Positions 18,252 through 26,323 of a DNA stretch of 64,000 bases are shown piece after piece (the stretch's first letter is position 1; every line of letters starts with the position of its first letter). This DNA comes from a bacterium (GTDB lineage: Bacteria > Armatimonadota > Zipacnadia > Zipacnadales > UBA11051). A program made the position numbers and the translations under genes. The stretch lies in NCBI GenBank assembly GCA_030604405.1, contig JAUVVY010000001.1, positions 186,001 through 250,000 on the forward strand, given 5' to 3'. The notes under the pieces were generated by a model. The model saw nothing but the letters and a program-made list of their open reading frames with translations, had not been told where the DNA came from and did no database searches.

Positions 18252-19384
18252 TCCTGCATCAGCTCCACATTGCTGCGGGGAACGGTTACAATGGTTCCGT
18301 CAGCCAGCCGGGCTTGCAGCACCCGGACCTGGGCCTCGGTCTCGATCTCAGTCGGCTCCGGCGGCAGGGCTACCACCTCCGCCAGTTGCCCGAAGTATGG
18401 CGCTCTGATGAGGCGGACCTGGCTGCCGACGCTCATCTGTGAAACCGGCGCCTCCGCCGAGGCGGCCTCCGGGCGCTGGCCGGTGGAGACGATTATCTCC
18501 GGACGGATTACGCCGGCGCGGATCTGCGTTGCCCCGCTTACCGAAGCCCGCTCGCCGCTCAGGCCTTCCAGTATCGAGAAGGTCCTCTGTGCCATGGCCA
18601 GTTCGCCGAAGCCTTCGGTAATTATCAGTGTTACCGGGATCGCCTCCTGGCCAGTGATGGCTACACCAATCGGCTCGCCCATGAAGCTGTCCAAATCCTC
18701 GGATTCGATGCCGCCAGCCACTACTGCCGAAACGCCAAGCTCGATTGCTCGGCCGATCGCCTCAAGAGTGACCAGCGATCCGCCGACCACTACGCAGCCT
18801 TCACACGCCTCATCCAACAGACCGGCAGTCAGCGTCTCGTCGGCGGCATTGACCAGTACCTTCAGCTCCCCGTAGCGCTCCCCGCCGATGCCGAAGATGC
18901 CCTGCACCAGCGCACACTGCGTCTCGATGGTCACACCCTCGTCGGCGTGAACCTCGGCCACGATACCATCAACGTAGGCGTCCAGTTCGACCGGCATCGG
19001 CTCGGCGCGAAACAGAACCTGCCCGGTGGTGGAGCTTATTGACTCGATGATGCCTTCGATCGGCGCTTTGACGAATGAATGAAACAGGCCCCAGAGCGCC
19101 CTGCTTTCGGCAAGTATCTCGCCGTGCTCGACGGTGTCGCCTTCTGCCTTGACCATGAAGCTGCCGATCTCGGCCGGCTGGCAGTTCAGCTCATGGGCGA
19201 CATTGAGAGTGTGCACGCGCCCGGGCAGCTCCGTAGAGGCCACCACGTCGGCGGCCTTCACCTCGTCGCCGAGCTTCACATGCACCTCGCCGGGCAACGG
19301 CAGCCGGCGCACCTTGCGCAAGACCGCCCTGTCAGTCGCCCGCAGCCCGGGAGTATAGGCATGTACCGCCTTGTCACTGGTCAT
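18248..19384 (-). CDS. Carrier-like barrel-sandwich protein with C-terminal KOW-like segment, mutL partner
   Basis: About 378 residues. The N-terminal third looks like a barrel-sandwich hybrid (biotinyl/lipoyl-like or RnfC-like) fold: LPLPGEVHVKLGDEVKAADVVAS, then a quasi-repeat with VKAPIEGIIESISSTTGQVLF. No lysine in the usual biotin/lipoyl MKM or DKA context is visible. The middle is an alpha/beta region with CVVVGGSLVTLEAIGRAIELG, and the last 60 residues (GSQVRLIRAPYFGQLAEVVAL) resemble a KOW/SH3-like module. The start ATG at 19384 lies 11 bp inside the end of mutL (an ATG at 19390 is also possible), and the stop overlaps the next gene by 4 bp, so the three proteins are made in a coupled way. 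Function unknown. Confidence 0.68.
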   Translation of the reverse strand: MTSDKAVHAYTPGLRATDRAVLRKVRRLPLPGEVHVKLGDEVKAADVVASTELPGRVHTLNVAHELNCQPAEIGSFMVKAEGDTVEHGEILAESRALWGLFHSFVKAPIEGIIESISSTTGQVLFRAEPMPVELDAYVDGIVAEVHADEGVTIETQCALVQGIFGIGGERYGELKVLVNAADETLTAGLLDEACEGCVVVGGSLVTLEAIGRAIELGVSAVVAGGIESEDLDSFMGEPIGVAITGQEAIPVTLIITEGFGELAMAQRTFSILEGLSGERASVSGATQIRAGVIRPEIIVSTGQRPEAASAEAPVSQMSVGSQVRLIRAPYFGQLAEVVALPPEPTEIETEAQVRVLQARLADGTIVTVPRSNVELMQE

Positions 19385-21182
19385 TGGCATCAGTTTCCGG
19401 GTAGGCATTTAACGCCGCCTGCCACTGCCGCACCTTTCCGATCCTCTCTGCCTCATCGTCCGGGAATGCCAGCGGCCGCCCGCGGGCGTCTATTACAAGG
19501 CCCGCCTGGCCGCCTTGCACTTGCTTCGTCACGGCCCGACCCCTGCCGGCGCCCATGTCCGCACCACCCAGCGGGTCGGCCGTGACCGTGGCCGTCTGGC
19601 CCTCGCCGAGCCCCACCAGCACCAGATCGCCCCAGTTGATGTCAAGCTCGCGCGGCCCATCGGGAAGCTGTACTGACACATGCAAGCACTTTCTTCCTTC
19701 CCGAAACCGGCCTGCAGGCGCCAGGCAGGTGCCCAGCGCGATCAGACAATCGCGGAAGAAGACCTCGGTGGCGGCCTCGCGGTGTACCTCGGCCAGAACT
19801 CCGAGCTGCGGCATCATGAAAATCGAGTCCACCGACAGCCGCGTGAAGCCTTCGGGCAAGAAGGCGTCAATGAGCATCATCGCGGCTTGGCTGCGGCGCG
19901 GCGCGTGCGACAGCACCCCACCAGATCCAACGAGTAAATCCAAGTCCATCATCTTGACAATGGATTCCTCGGCCACCTGGCCGAAGGCGTCGCTGATGTC
20001 ACGGGCCCGCTGGACGCCCCTCAGGCCGGCGGCGAGTGATTTGTGCTGCTCGAAGGCCAGCCGCAGCGCCTCGCGGGCGATGCCCTGTTCGACCTGCAGG
20101 CCCGAAATCTGCTGGGGTATCGTAGTCGGCCGGATCATCTTGTTGCGAATCTGGTTGATGATCCAGCCGCGGTCAATTTGCCTTGGCACCCAGCGCAGGA
20201 TGTTATCAATGCCGGCCTCGGCCAGCACGTTTGATATCGAGTAGCTCAGCCCCAGGTTGGCGCTGACGGTGCGGTTGAACTGGCCGGAAAAGACACTGAA
20301 AACATCGGTGGTCGCGCCACCGATATCCACACCGATGGCGTTAATGTTTTCTTCTGTGGCTACAGTCTGCAACAGGTTCCCGACCGCAGCCGGCGTGGGC
20401 ATGATGTCTGCGTCGGTCCAGGGCACCAGGCGGGAATACCCAGGTGCTTGAGCCATGACGTGGTGCAGGAACAGGTCCTGGACGACCAGCCGCGTCGGCT
20501 GGAGGTTCTCCTGCTCCATGCTCGGGCGCAGGTTATCGGTCACCGTCAGGTCGGCGATCTCGGCCAGAGTATCTTCAATGGCGAGGCGGGCATCAATATT
20601 GCCGGCATAGATTATCGGGAGTCGATACTTGGCTCCAAGGCGGGCGGTCGGATTGGCTGCTGCGACCAGTTCCGCCATCTCGACGACACGGCGCTCTTCG
20701 CCGCCATCAATGCCGCCGGAGATCAGGATCATGTCCGGCCGCAACTGGCGCATCCGCTCGATGCGCTCGTGCGGCATGCGGCCATCATCCAGCGCCAGCA
20801 CGTCCATGACGATAGCCCCGGCGCCCAGTGCCGCGCGCTCGGCCGACTCAGCGGTCATCCGCCGCACCAGGCCGACGACCATGATCTGCAGCCCGCCGCC
20901 GGCCGAGCTGGTGGACAGGTACAGGTCGGTGCCCGTGTCACCGGAGACCGGGCGGATGATATCCTCGCCATCCAGCAGTCGCCGCCCCGCGAGCTCCTCG
21001 ACCTCGGCCACAGCGTTAAGCACCCCACGTGTGACGTCCTCGTAGGGCGCTTCGACGGTGGTAGGCGCCTCGCCGCGCGCGACCAGACGGTACTGGCCAT
21101 CCTGCTTTTCAATCAGGATCGCCTTAGTCGTCGTCGAGCCACAGTCCGTGGCCAGTACCCTTGTGATCTCGCGCTCAGCCAT
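19374..21182 (-). CDS. glmL: MutL/GlmL-family ASKHA ATPase
   Basis: About 602 residues. The N-terminus has the ASKHA phosphate-1 loop ATDCGSTTTKAILIE and the second phosphate loop GVDIGGATTDVFSVFSG, with GGIDGGEERRVVEMAE and GSGGVLSHAP between and after. This is the MutL/GlmL family, named for a gene beside glutamate mutase and thought to be a chaperone or reactivation factor for that B12 enzyme. No mutase subunit is in the window; instead the gene leads a cluster of membrane proteins, so a different client is likely. The ATG at 21182 (MAEREITRVL) fits the conserved start; an ATG at 21206 has no ribosome site. It overlaps the next gene by 11 bp. Confidence 0.88.
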   Translation of the reverse strand: MAEREITRVLATDCGSTTTKAILIEKQDGQYRLVARGEAPTTVEAPYEDVTRGVLNAVAEVEELAGRRLLDGEDIIRPVSGDTGTDLYLSTSSAGGGLQIMVVGLVRRMTAESAERAALGAGAIVMDVLALDDGRMPHERIERMRQLRPDMILISGGIDGGEERRVVEMAELVAAANPTARLGAKYRLPIIYAGNIDARLAIEDTLAEIADLTVTDNLRPSMEQENLQPTRLVVQDLFLHHVMAQAPGYSRLVPWTDADIMPTPAAVGNLLQTVATEENINAIGVDIGGATTDVFSVFSGQFNRTVSANLGLSYSISNVLAEAGIDNILRWVPRQIDRGWIINQIRNKMIRPTTIPQQISGLQVEQGIAREALRLAFEQHKSLAAGLRGVQRARDISDAFGQVAEESIVKMMDLDLLVGSGGVLSHAPRRSQAAMMLIDAFLPEGFTRLSVDSIFMMPQLGVLAEVHREAATEVFFRDCLIALGTCLAPAGRFREGRKCLHVSVQLPDGPRELDINWGDLVLVGLGEGQTATVTADPLGGADMGAGRGRAVTKQVQGGQAGLVIDARGRPLAFPDDEAERIGKVRQWQAALNAYPETDANDQ

Positions 21183-21227
21183 GCTTCCTTTCGGCACCGG
21201 TGGCATGTTGTACGCTGATGTTTGGGC

Positions 21228-22007
21228 CTATGAGAGAGCTTCTTCGTTTATGTAACGGGTGATTCGATCCCGGTTCGGATGAAGGCTGGAGAATTGCTTT
21301 TCACAGACATCGCTGAAACGCGCCAGTACTTTGCGATTAATCTCTTCCTGATTCTCAAAAACTGCCATCGAGCGAGAATGTACAGCCCATTGCTCAAACT
21401 TCAGAAGAGCAATCGTAGCGTCTCTTGCCCGGGCGTCAGTGGGAAGCGCATAGACAAAGAGAGGGTGAACCTGGCCATTGATGCGGCAATCCACAGCGTA
21501 ATTACCCTCGGGGTCCCTTTCTGGGTCATGCCAACCAAACTGGCGCCGCTCTTCAGGAACCACATCTGACAGCAACTCCCTGAAGTCTTCGATGAAGGTC
21601 GAACGAACCTGTTCCCGCGATAGGAACTTTACATCAGAGATCTTCAATAGGGCTTGGACGAAACTGTACAGTGCATCGCCGTATCCGCCGTGTTCAACAG
21701 TTGCGAGCAATTCACCGTTGCGGTCCTCAACGCCGAAGAATGACAAGGCATTCTGAATTATCCTGTTGCGATTGCCACTACGCAGCACATCGTTCAGGTC
21801 CACTGCGTAGCTCAAGTGCATGAAGGTGTGGCCTTCGTCTGACAATACCCAGCCTTGGCCTTCTTTCCTAAGAACTATTGAAAGGCAGTCACCATCATCA
21901 AACATGAAGGGCGTGAAAACGCGATACCTGTCCTTGCCCTCGGAAGCAATCTCAACCTCTGCGCAGACCTTTTCTTGGAAATCTCTCCGAATATCCGCAA
22001 CCGACAC
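21228..22007 (-). CDS. DUF1828/DUF1829-type protein
   Basis: 259 residues. The N-terminal half has the pattern of DUF1828 (FTPFMFDDGDCLSIVLRKEG, then WVLSDEGHTFMHLSY) and the C-terminal half fits DUF1829. Proteins of this pair of domains are common on mobile and defence-rich DNA and have no established biochemistry. The start is a GTG at 22007 with a perfect AGGAGG 7 nt upstream; the ORF upstream of it is the tail of the partner gene in another frame. It follows the 22010-22492 gene by 2 bp, so they form a two-gene unit. The unit lies directly upstream of mutL and between two groups of conserved-looking genes. Confidence 0.75.
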   Translation of the reverse strand: MSVADIRRDFQEKVCAEVEIASEGKDRYRVFTPFMFDDGDCLSIVLRKEGQGWVLSDEGHTFMHLSYAVDLNDVLRSGNRNRIIQNALSFFGVEDRNGELLATVEHGGYGDALYSFVQALLKISDVKFLSREQVRSTFIEDFRELLSDVVPEERRQFGWHDPERDPEGNYAVDCRINGQVHPLFVYALPTDARARDATIALLKFEQWAVHSRSMAVFENQEEINRKVLARFSDVCEKQFSSLHPNRDRITRYINEEALS

Positions 22008-22009
22008 CG

Positions 22010-22492
22010 CTATCCCTCCTCGAACAGTGGAAGTTGTTGGTCCGGTGGTACGTCGAATCCGCAATCCTTCAGTAGGCAATCCAATGCCTGGTCTATGTTG
22101 GCGAACCTACTTGAGCACTCGGCATACGTCTCCTCGTGTGCCCCCAGTTCCTGGTAGCGCTCGGTCGCCATGTGTATATGGAAGTCGTAAAACCTGTCAC
22201 CCTCTATGGTGTTCCTGTGTTGCGAGTGCTTTCCGTTGTACCTGCGTAATCTGAATAGTTGGTTGCTCCTGGGTGGCCGCACTGCAAGTACGGCGGAGAA
22301 GTCCAGGATGTTGCGCTTGTTCTGCCTTAGTATGATGCAGAACTCGTTCCCGTCTTCGCCGATTACGTCCAGTTGGCGCTCCATCTGACGATTCTTGTCT
22401 CTTACCTTTAGCCTTTGACGATGATCATCAGGGAGAGGTTTCCTCTCTTTTAGCAACTGCTCAATGTCATCGTCGGTGTACCTTACAGCCAT
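22010..22492 (-). CDS. DUF6978-like protein, partner of the DUF1828 gene
   Basis: 160 residues, charged, no signal peptide or membrane span. It has a Arg/Lys-rich N-terminal part (RQRLKVRDKNRQMERQLDV), a central strand-rich stretch (EFCIILRQNKRNILDFSAVLAV) and FYDFHIHMATERYQELG. I associate this with DUF6978, which often precedes a DUF1828 gene, but from memory only. The ATG at 22492 has AAAGGG about 9 nt upstream. Two-base spacing to the next gene suggests a toxin-antitoxin-like or defence pair; that function is a guess. Confidence 0.6.
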   Translation of the reverse strand: MAVRYTDDDIEQLLKERKPLPDDHRQRLKVRDKNRQMERQLDVIGEDGNEFCIILRQNKRNILDFSAVLAVRPPRSNQLFRLRRYNGKHSQHRNTIEGDRFYDFHIHMATERYQELGAHEETYAECSSRFANIDQALDCLLKDCGFDVPPDQQLPLFEEG

Positions 22493-22546
22493 GGCTGATG
22501 CCCTTTCACGACAAGCATTGACCAATCAGAACTATTCAGCGTATTG

Positions 22547-22894
22547 CTACAGACCTTTCTTTGGCCCACCGTTGGCTTCCTTTGGCCGACTGCGTGCTTC
22601 CTCGGCGGCTTCGAGGCGCTGGATAAGCCATTCGATATTGTCGCGGTTCTCCAAGCCCTCGGCTACCAGGCGGTAGTCACCCGGCGAGCAGAATGCTTCG
22701 AGAATCGGCTCGAAGAATATCATCGCCTGGCTTGCCACAAAGCTCAGCGGACGGCCGGCTTCCAGCATGAAGATAGCGGGCATGCCCAGACGCCGCTCGC
22801 TTACCAGGTCCGCCAGCCGGCCCAGGACTTCCCGCTGCTTTTGCGTCTCATCATCCGCCTCTAGGTTTTCCGGGTGCGACGAACTGCTCGACAT
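22547..22894 (-). CDS. Small soluble protein, unknown
   Basis: 115 residues, no signal peptide. It is acidic at the N-terminus and ends in a Lys/Arg-rich tail (RSRPKEANGGPKKGL). The middle (MPAIFMLEAGRPLSFVASQAMIFFEPILEAF, shown here in two helices) is amphipathic helical, followed by a helix with NIEWLIQRLEAAEEA. Not recognised. Its start lies 44 bp inside the end of the upstream membrane-protein gene, so the two are coupled. They may belong to the mutL cluster, from which the DUF6978/DUF1828 unit now separates them. Confidence 0.6.
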   Translation of the reverse strand: MSSSSSHPENLEADDETQKQREVLGRLADLVSERRLGMPAIFMLEAGRPLSFVASQAMIFFEPILEAFCSPGDYRLVAEGLENRDNIEWLIQRLEAAEEARSRPKEANGGPKKGL

Positions 22895-23303
22895 ACGCTC
22901 TTACCTCAGCCAGATTATCCGGACAGCGCAGGTAGATACCACGCCGGTACGCCATCCAGTTCAGCTTGGAATATGGGCTCAGAAACACGCCGGCCTCATC
23001 AGCGAAGTGGGCGGCAAATGCCTCCCAGGGCCGGACCGTCGTCGTAAGCGGCGTCCGCAGCCTCACGCCGTCTTTGTCAATGTGATAATCCGTGGGCAGA
23101 TAGTACGGCGCGGTCGCGGCGAACAGGGCGACGAGAACCATCACGCCATACCAGGCGCTTTCGTAGGACAGCACCACAACGGCCGATATGACGATGATGA
23201 ACACGGCTACGGATACGGAAAGGGCCCGCCGATCGCGCGCTGGCCACTGCGTCCATTCCATCACACGGCCATTGTGCTGGACATCGGCCTGGGTCTCGCT
23301 CAC
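22851..23303 (-). CDS. Two-helix membrane protein with PH-like cytoplasmic domain
   Basis: 150 residues: a short N-terminal segment, a pair of hydrophobic helices (LSVSVAVFIIVISAVVVLSY and AWYGVMVLVALFAATAPYYL), then about 80 residues with YHIDKDGVRLRTPLTTTVRPWE and GIYLRCPDNLAEVRAYVEQF, the layout of small bacterial PH-domain (YdbS/YvbH-like) membrane proteins. The start is a GTG at 23303 with CGGAG upstream. Function unknown. It overlaps the next gene by 44 bp and is the first gene of this minus-strand run. Confidence 0.65.
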   Translation of the reverse strand: MSETQADVQHNGRVMEWTQWPARDRRALSVSVAVFIIVISAVVVLSYESAWYGVMVLVALFAATAPYYLPTDYHIDKDGVRLRTPLTTTVRPWEAFAAHFADEAGVFLSPYSKLNWMAYRRGIYLRCPDNLAEVRAYVEQFVAPGKPRGG

Positions 23304-23731
23304 TTGCCACTGCTCCGGTTAGACAGGATGCGATACCTGCGGCACTTGGCTATTCAATTCGCCAAAGCAGCAAGACTTCCTCCTTGTGCCATGCCGCCAT
23401 GGAGAGGAGAGTGGCTGCAAGCGGCGAAGGTGTTTGAACGTTCGTCCTGTATTTGTGGGCCGGCGAAGCCATCTACAGCTCAGAAAAGGGGCAGCGTGAC
23501 TCTGCTTTCCGACTGGTTGGAGAATTATTTGAGCTAATATTGATGCTGTTTTGATGTATGTATGTGCTACTAAGGGGAATACTGGCTTAAAGGTGATAGC
23601 AACTAGCGTTGCTCTTGCTACATATTGACATGCTTGCGAGAGTGTTATAGACTTCTTGGAATAATCGGCCAGCTAGTATTTGCAGTTCATGTCCGCGTGC
23701 GCCGTGTGGAATGGCCACAGGAGGAATATGA
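23304..23731. other. Intergenic region before the pilin gene
   Basis: No convincing gene in about 430 bp. It holds a 6-bp perfect palindrome (AGCAAC-tagc-GTTGCT near 23598-23613), a promoter-like pair (listed separately) and the ribosome site of the pilin gene (AGGAGG at 23719-23724). It must also hold the start signals of the divergent minus-strand gene at 23303, which I cannot place. The stretch is AT-richer than its surroundings from about 23520. Confidence 0.5.
23625..23651 (+). promoter_or_regulatory. Putative sigma70 promoter for the Flp-type pilin
   Basis: TTGACA at 23625-23630 and TATAGA at 23646-23651 with a 15-nt spacer, about 75 bp upstream of the pilin start. The -35 is a perfect match; the spacer is shorter than the optimum 17 nt. 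The palindrome just upstream could be an operator. Confidence 0.45.
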
Positions 23732-23926
23732 ATGTCTAGTGTCCTGAAGGCCTACTGGCTGGATGAGGACGGCGTAACAAGCCTTGAGTACGCCTTGCTG
23801 CTGGCGTTGTGTGTGGTGGCAAGCATCGTTGCGTGGCGGTCTCTTGGAACAAGCGTAAACAGTGTCGCGAATCAAGCTGCCGACCATTTTCCCAGTAATG
23901 GCGGCGGATGTGAGTATAATCCCTGA
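23732..23926 (+). CDS. Flp/Fap-type (type IVb) pilin-like small protein
   Basis: 64 residues. DEDGVTSLEYALLLALCVVASIVAW has the prepilin layout: a Gly before the mature part, a Glu at position 5 of the hydrophobic helix (T-S-L-E-Y) and one long N-terminal helix, as in Flp pilins of Tad systems. The mature protein would be about 50 residues. The ATG at 23732 has AGGAGG 7 nt upstream, strong support that it is real. No Tad ATPase, prepilin peptidase or secretin gene is in the window, so assembly must rely on genes elsewhere. It could alternatively be a pilin-like component of another system. Confidence 0.75.
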   Translation: MSSVLKAYWLDEDGVTSLEYALLLALCVVASIVAWRSLGTSVNSVANQAADHFPSNGGGCEYNP

Positions 23927-24406
23927 GCATGACGATAGCTGCTAAGCGTTAATCTCCGGTCCAAGATCGGACCGGGAAGCCGGCGAATATTGAGGCCGTC
24001 CTTGAACACACAAAGGGCGGCTTTTGTGCGTTGTCTGAGAGCGTCTCCGTGTTTCTCGTCCACTAGGCACACGACGGCGACAACCCACAAGTGCATTGTC
24101 GCCAAATTCGCTCGGCCGAGGCCAACAGAAAGAGAAGAACAGCTTAGCCCCCGGAGGAGAATATCTCCTGGTCGTCATAAGAGGTGGCACAAGTGTCCTC
24201 GACGGCAAGCCTCCGCGGGTAGAATTGCCCTTTTTCGAGCAACGACTTGCTGTGTGCGGCAGGAAAAAGCGCTCACGAAAGCGAACACTAGCCGCGAGTA
24301 GAACCCGTGGCCGTTGGGCGAGCGGCGGACAGTGTTTGGCGTCCGCTGGAGTGCACGTGAGTGCGGGTGCCAACATCGGCCGGGAAATGTCAATGGAGGT
24401 GCGGAC
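23927..24406. other. Gap between pilin and lipoprotein genes
   Basis: About 480 bp without a convincing gene. Open frames exist on both strands (minus 23942-24475, plus 24096-24410), but they are rich in Arg/Pro/Ser, lack ribosome sites and show no family pattern. A possible stem around GGAGGAGAATATCTCC (24154-24169) is the only structure I noticed. The last bases hold the ribosome site of the lipoprotein. Confidence 0.4.
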
Positions 24407-24958
24407 ATGAGGGCATCGAGTTGGATTTGGTTGGGGCTGTCGGTGATGCTCATCGCTGTGCTTGCAGGGTGTCATGGCGCCAGCAGTCTGATCCCGCCGG
24501 ATAACGGTGGCAATGGTGGAAACGGCGCTCTGAACGTGAAGGCCTATGAGGGAAACTGGCAGGGCCAGTGGGTGAACATCACCTTTGGCGGCCAGGGCGA
24601 CGCTTCTGTGCAGGTTACGGTGGATGAGGCGGCACAGACAGCGCAGTTTGTGGTGGACCTGGACGGCAACGTGCTGGGCGCGGGCGACCCCCCTCCGATC
24701 ACCTTTAACGCCACGTACGATGAGAATTCCCTTACCGTGGACGGCTCCTCGGCGCTGTTCGGCGACGTTTCGTTCGAGGCGGCCAGGGGCGGCGACCTTA
24801 CCGGCAGCGCCACCAACGTGCCTAATGCTGCCATTGACAGGGTGGATGTGACCGGGAACGCCACTTCGACCACCATCACCCTTAATTACACGGTGACGTT
24901 CTCAGCCCTCGCAGGTGGCGGGACGGCCACCGGCACGCTGACTCTGAACAAGCAGTGA
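24407..24958 (+). CDS. Secreted lipoprotein, beta-rich
   Basis: 183 residues. Lipoprotein signal peptide with lipobox LAGC (Cys22), then a short Gly/Asn-rich linker and a beta-rich domain (YEGNWQGQWVNITFGGQGDAS, FNATYDENSLTVDGSSALFG, ALAGGGTATGTLTLN). The repeats of polar/hydrophobic strands suggest a small beta-sandwich or lipocalin-like domain that I cannot name. The ATG at 24407 has GGAGG 7 nt upstream; the longer ORF from 24314 starts on a TTG and is rejected. Likely anchored in a membrane facing the periplasm or surface. Confidence 0.75.
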   Translation: MRASSWIWLGLSVMLIAVLAGCHGASSLIPPDNGGNGGNGALNVKAYEGNWQGQWVNITFGGQGDASVQVTVDEAAQTAQFVVDLDGNVLGAGDPPPITFNATYDENSLTVDGSSALFGDVSFEAARGGDLTGSATNVPNAAIDRVDVTGNATSTTITLNYTVTFSALAGGGTATGTLTLNKQ

Positions 24959-25021
24959 GGAGCCTGAGACAGTCCCCCGCCACAAAGCCGGAGCGTGTTG
25001 CGATTTCAGTGAGGTGCGCCT

Positions 25022-25294
25022 ATGGACCTGAAGCCGTTTGTTTCAACATTTGTGCTCCTGTTCCTGGCGGAGCTTGGAGACAAGACGCAGCTTGCTGTAG
25101 TAGTCCAAGCTGCCAAGTTCCAGCGGCCGTGGCTGGTGCTTGCCGGCGCCGTGTTGGCCTTAGCGCTGGTCAGCGCCGTTGGGGCAGCCCTCGGGCAGGC
25201 TTGCGGCGAGCACCTCCCGCGCGAGGTCATCCGTTACGTCGCCGGCGCGTTGTTTATCATCATGGGTGTACTCATGCTGCTGAAAATCATCTGA
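25022..25294 (+). CDS. Half-size GDT1/TMEM165 (UPF0016) cation transporter
   Basis: 90 residues and three hydrophobic helices. The family motif E-x-G-D-K-T/S appears once as FLAELGDKTQLAVVVQ. Full UPF0016 proteins have two such motifs in inverted repeats and move Mn2+ or Ca2+; single-motif forms like this are expected to pair as homo- or heterodimers. No second half is visible nearby, so a homodimer or a distant partner is implied. The start ATG at 25022 lies just after a GAGGTG stretch. It is 63 bp after the lipoprotein gene and could share its transcript. Confidence 0.85.
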   Translation: MDLKPFVSTFVLLFLAELGDKTQLAVVVQAAKFQRPWLVLAGAVLALALVSAVGAALGQACGEHLPREVIRYVAGALFIIMGVLMLLKII

Positions 25295-25842
25295 AGAGTG
25301 CTTTCGGGGCTAATTTCGCGGGCAGCTAGACGTCGCGTGCTTCAGTTTGAGAGGGATCGAGTCTGTGCCACAGCGACGGTGCGTGGCCTGGAAGATCGGA
25401 GATGATCTCGCGGGCCTTTTGCCGAAATCGTATTGGCCGCCCACGGGCTGATGTGGTTGAATACTTGTCGTTGGCCGCTTGCGGCGACATTCCCATGAAC
25501 AGACGCACATCGAGATCTGTCAATGGATCGAGTTCGCCGTTGAGCGCGGCGCAGGCCAGTGTCGGGCCTCGCTCTGAGTCGTGCAACGTGCCCATCGCGC
25601 GGGTACCCACGCTCTTGGCGTGGGGCGGGCTTTCCAGCCTGACAATTGCCATTACTTATCCGCATAGGTCGGGCTTCCAGCCCGACTCACACGACATCCG
25701 CTTGGTCAATTCGCCAAAGCGCACCGACTTCCCCCTTGCGTAAGGCGAGCACAGCGCTTCAGTATGCATATCCGAGGCCAGGGGGGAGGAAGCGGCCGGC
25801 CGCCGTGGAAATGACTGAATAGTCGCCAATCGCCAAGAGAGG
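25295..25842. other. Gap with palindromic repeats and possible gene relic
   Basis: About 550 bp with no gene I can support. A minus-strand frame (25326-25652) has a protein-like stretch, TDLDVRLFMGM followed by RPIRFRQKAREIISDL, but no ribosome site or known family; it may be the relic of a gene or transposase. Two copies of a short palindromic repeat lie at 25619-25686. Confidence 0.4.
25619..25686. repeat. Pair of REP-like palindromic repeats
   Basis: GTCGGGCTTCCAGCCCGAC at 25668-25686 is a perfect 8-bp inverted repeat with a 3-nt loop. A degenerate copy, GCGGGCTTTCCAGCCTGAC, lies just upstream at about 25625-25643. Such short GC-rich hairpins in pairs are typical of REP-like elements spread between genes. 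They flank the accessory block. Confidence 0.6.
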
Positions 25843-25851
25843 ATGATAGGT

Positions 25852-26199
25852 ATGGTCGAGGGGTCATCGCACGGCGGGCAATTGTCGCCTGAGTTCAGAC
25901 AGCAGGTACTGGGGCGCATTGGTCACTGGCAGCGATTGGCTGCCACCGAGGAGGAAAAGCTTGACTTGGTGGCAGCAGATGCCGAATGGACTCGTCTCAC
26001 CGAACTTGAGGTGGCACTTGAATCCATGTCAACCGAGTGCTGCAAGATTGGCCAGCAGATTGCCTCGCTGGAGGTGTGCCACGAGCACTACGTGGAGAAT
26101 GTGAAGGACATCGCGGCGATGATTGACTCGATGACGCCCGGTCGCATCTTGGATTGCGGCCAGGCCAAGGCTGCAAAGCGCACCCGGATCGCCATGTAA
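25852..26199 (+). CDS. Small hypothetical protein, helical
   Basis: 115 residues starting at an ATG (25852) with GAGAGG 9 nt upstream; the ATG at 25843 is too close to that site. The sequence is charged and predicted helical: an N-terminal helix (EFRQQVLGRIGHWQRLAATEEE), a possible coiled coil, three Cys (including a CC pair, STECCKIG) and HEHYVENVKDIAAMID. No family recognised, no signal peptide. It opens the accessory block on the plus strand and is separated from the next ORF by 124 bp without features. Confidence 0.45.
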   Translation: MVEGSSHGGQLSPEFRQQVLGRIGHWQRLAATEEEKLDLVAADAEWTRLTELEVALESMSTECCKIGQQIASLEVCHEHYVENVKDIAAMIDSMTPGRILDCGQAKAAKRTRIAM

Positions 26200-26323
26200 T
26201 CGTGTCTCGTTGCCCTCGATCTCTATCCTGTCCAACGGCAAGTTGAGGTAGCGCTTCGTCAGCCTGTGCTCGTCTGAGAGAAACACGGTCCGCAAGTGGG
26301 CGGACCTGCTCAAACATCGAGCC

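Noticed and set aside
17145..18875. 576-codon plus-strand open frame over the FN3/membrane and carrier-like genes
   Set aside because: It lies opposite two genes with clear domains and overlapping starts and stops. Its translation is rich in Arg/His/Pro without a family, which is common for antisense frames in GC-rich DNA.
19374..21182. Calling the mutL gene a glutamate mutase component
   Set aside because: No mutase subunits (mutS, mutE) are in the window; the family name alone does not support that function here.
23942..24475. Minus-strand 177-codon frame opposite the lipoprotein leader
   Set aside because: Arg/Pro/Ser-rich, no ribosome site, overlaps the start of a real gene. No recognised family.
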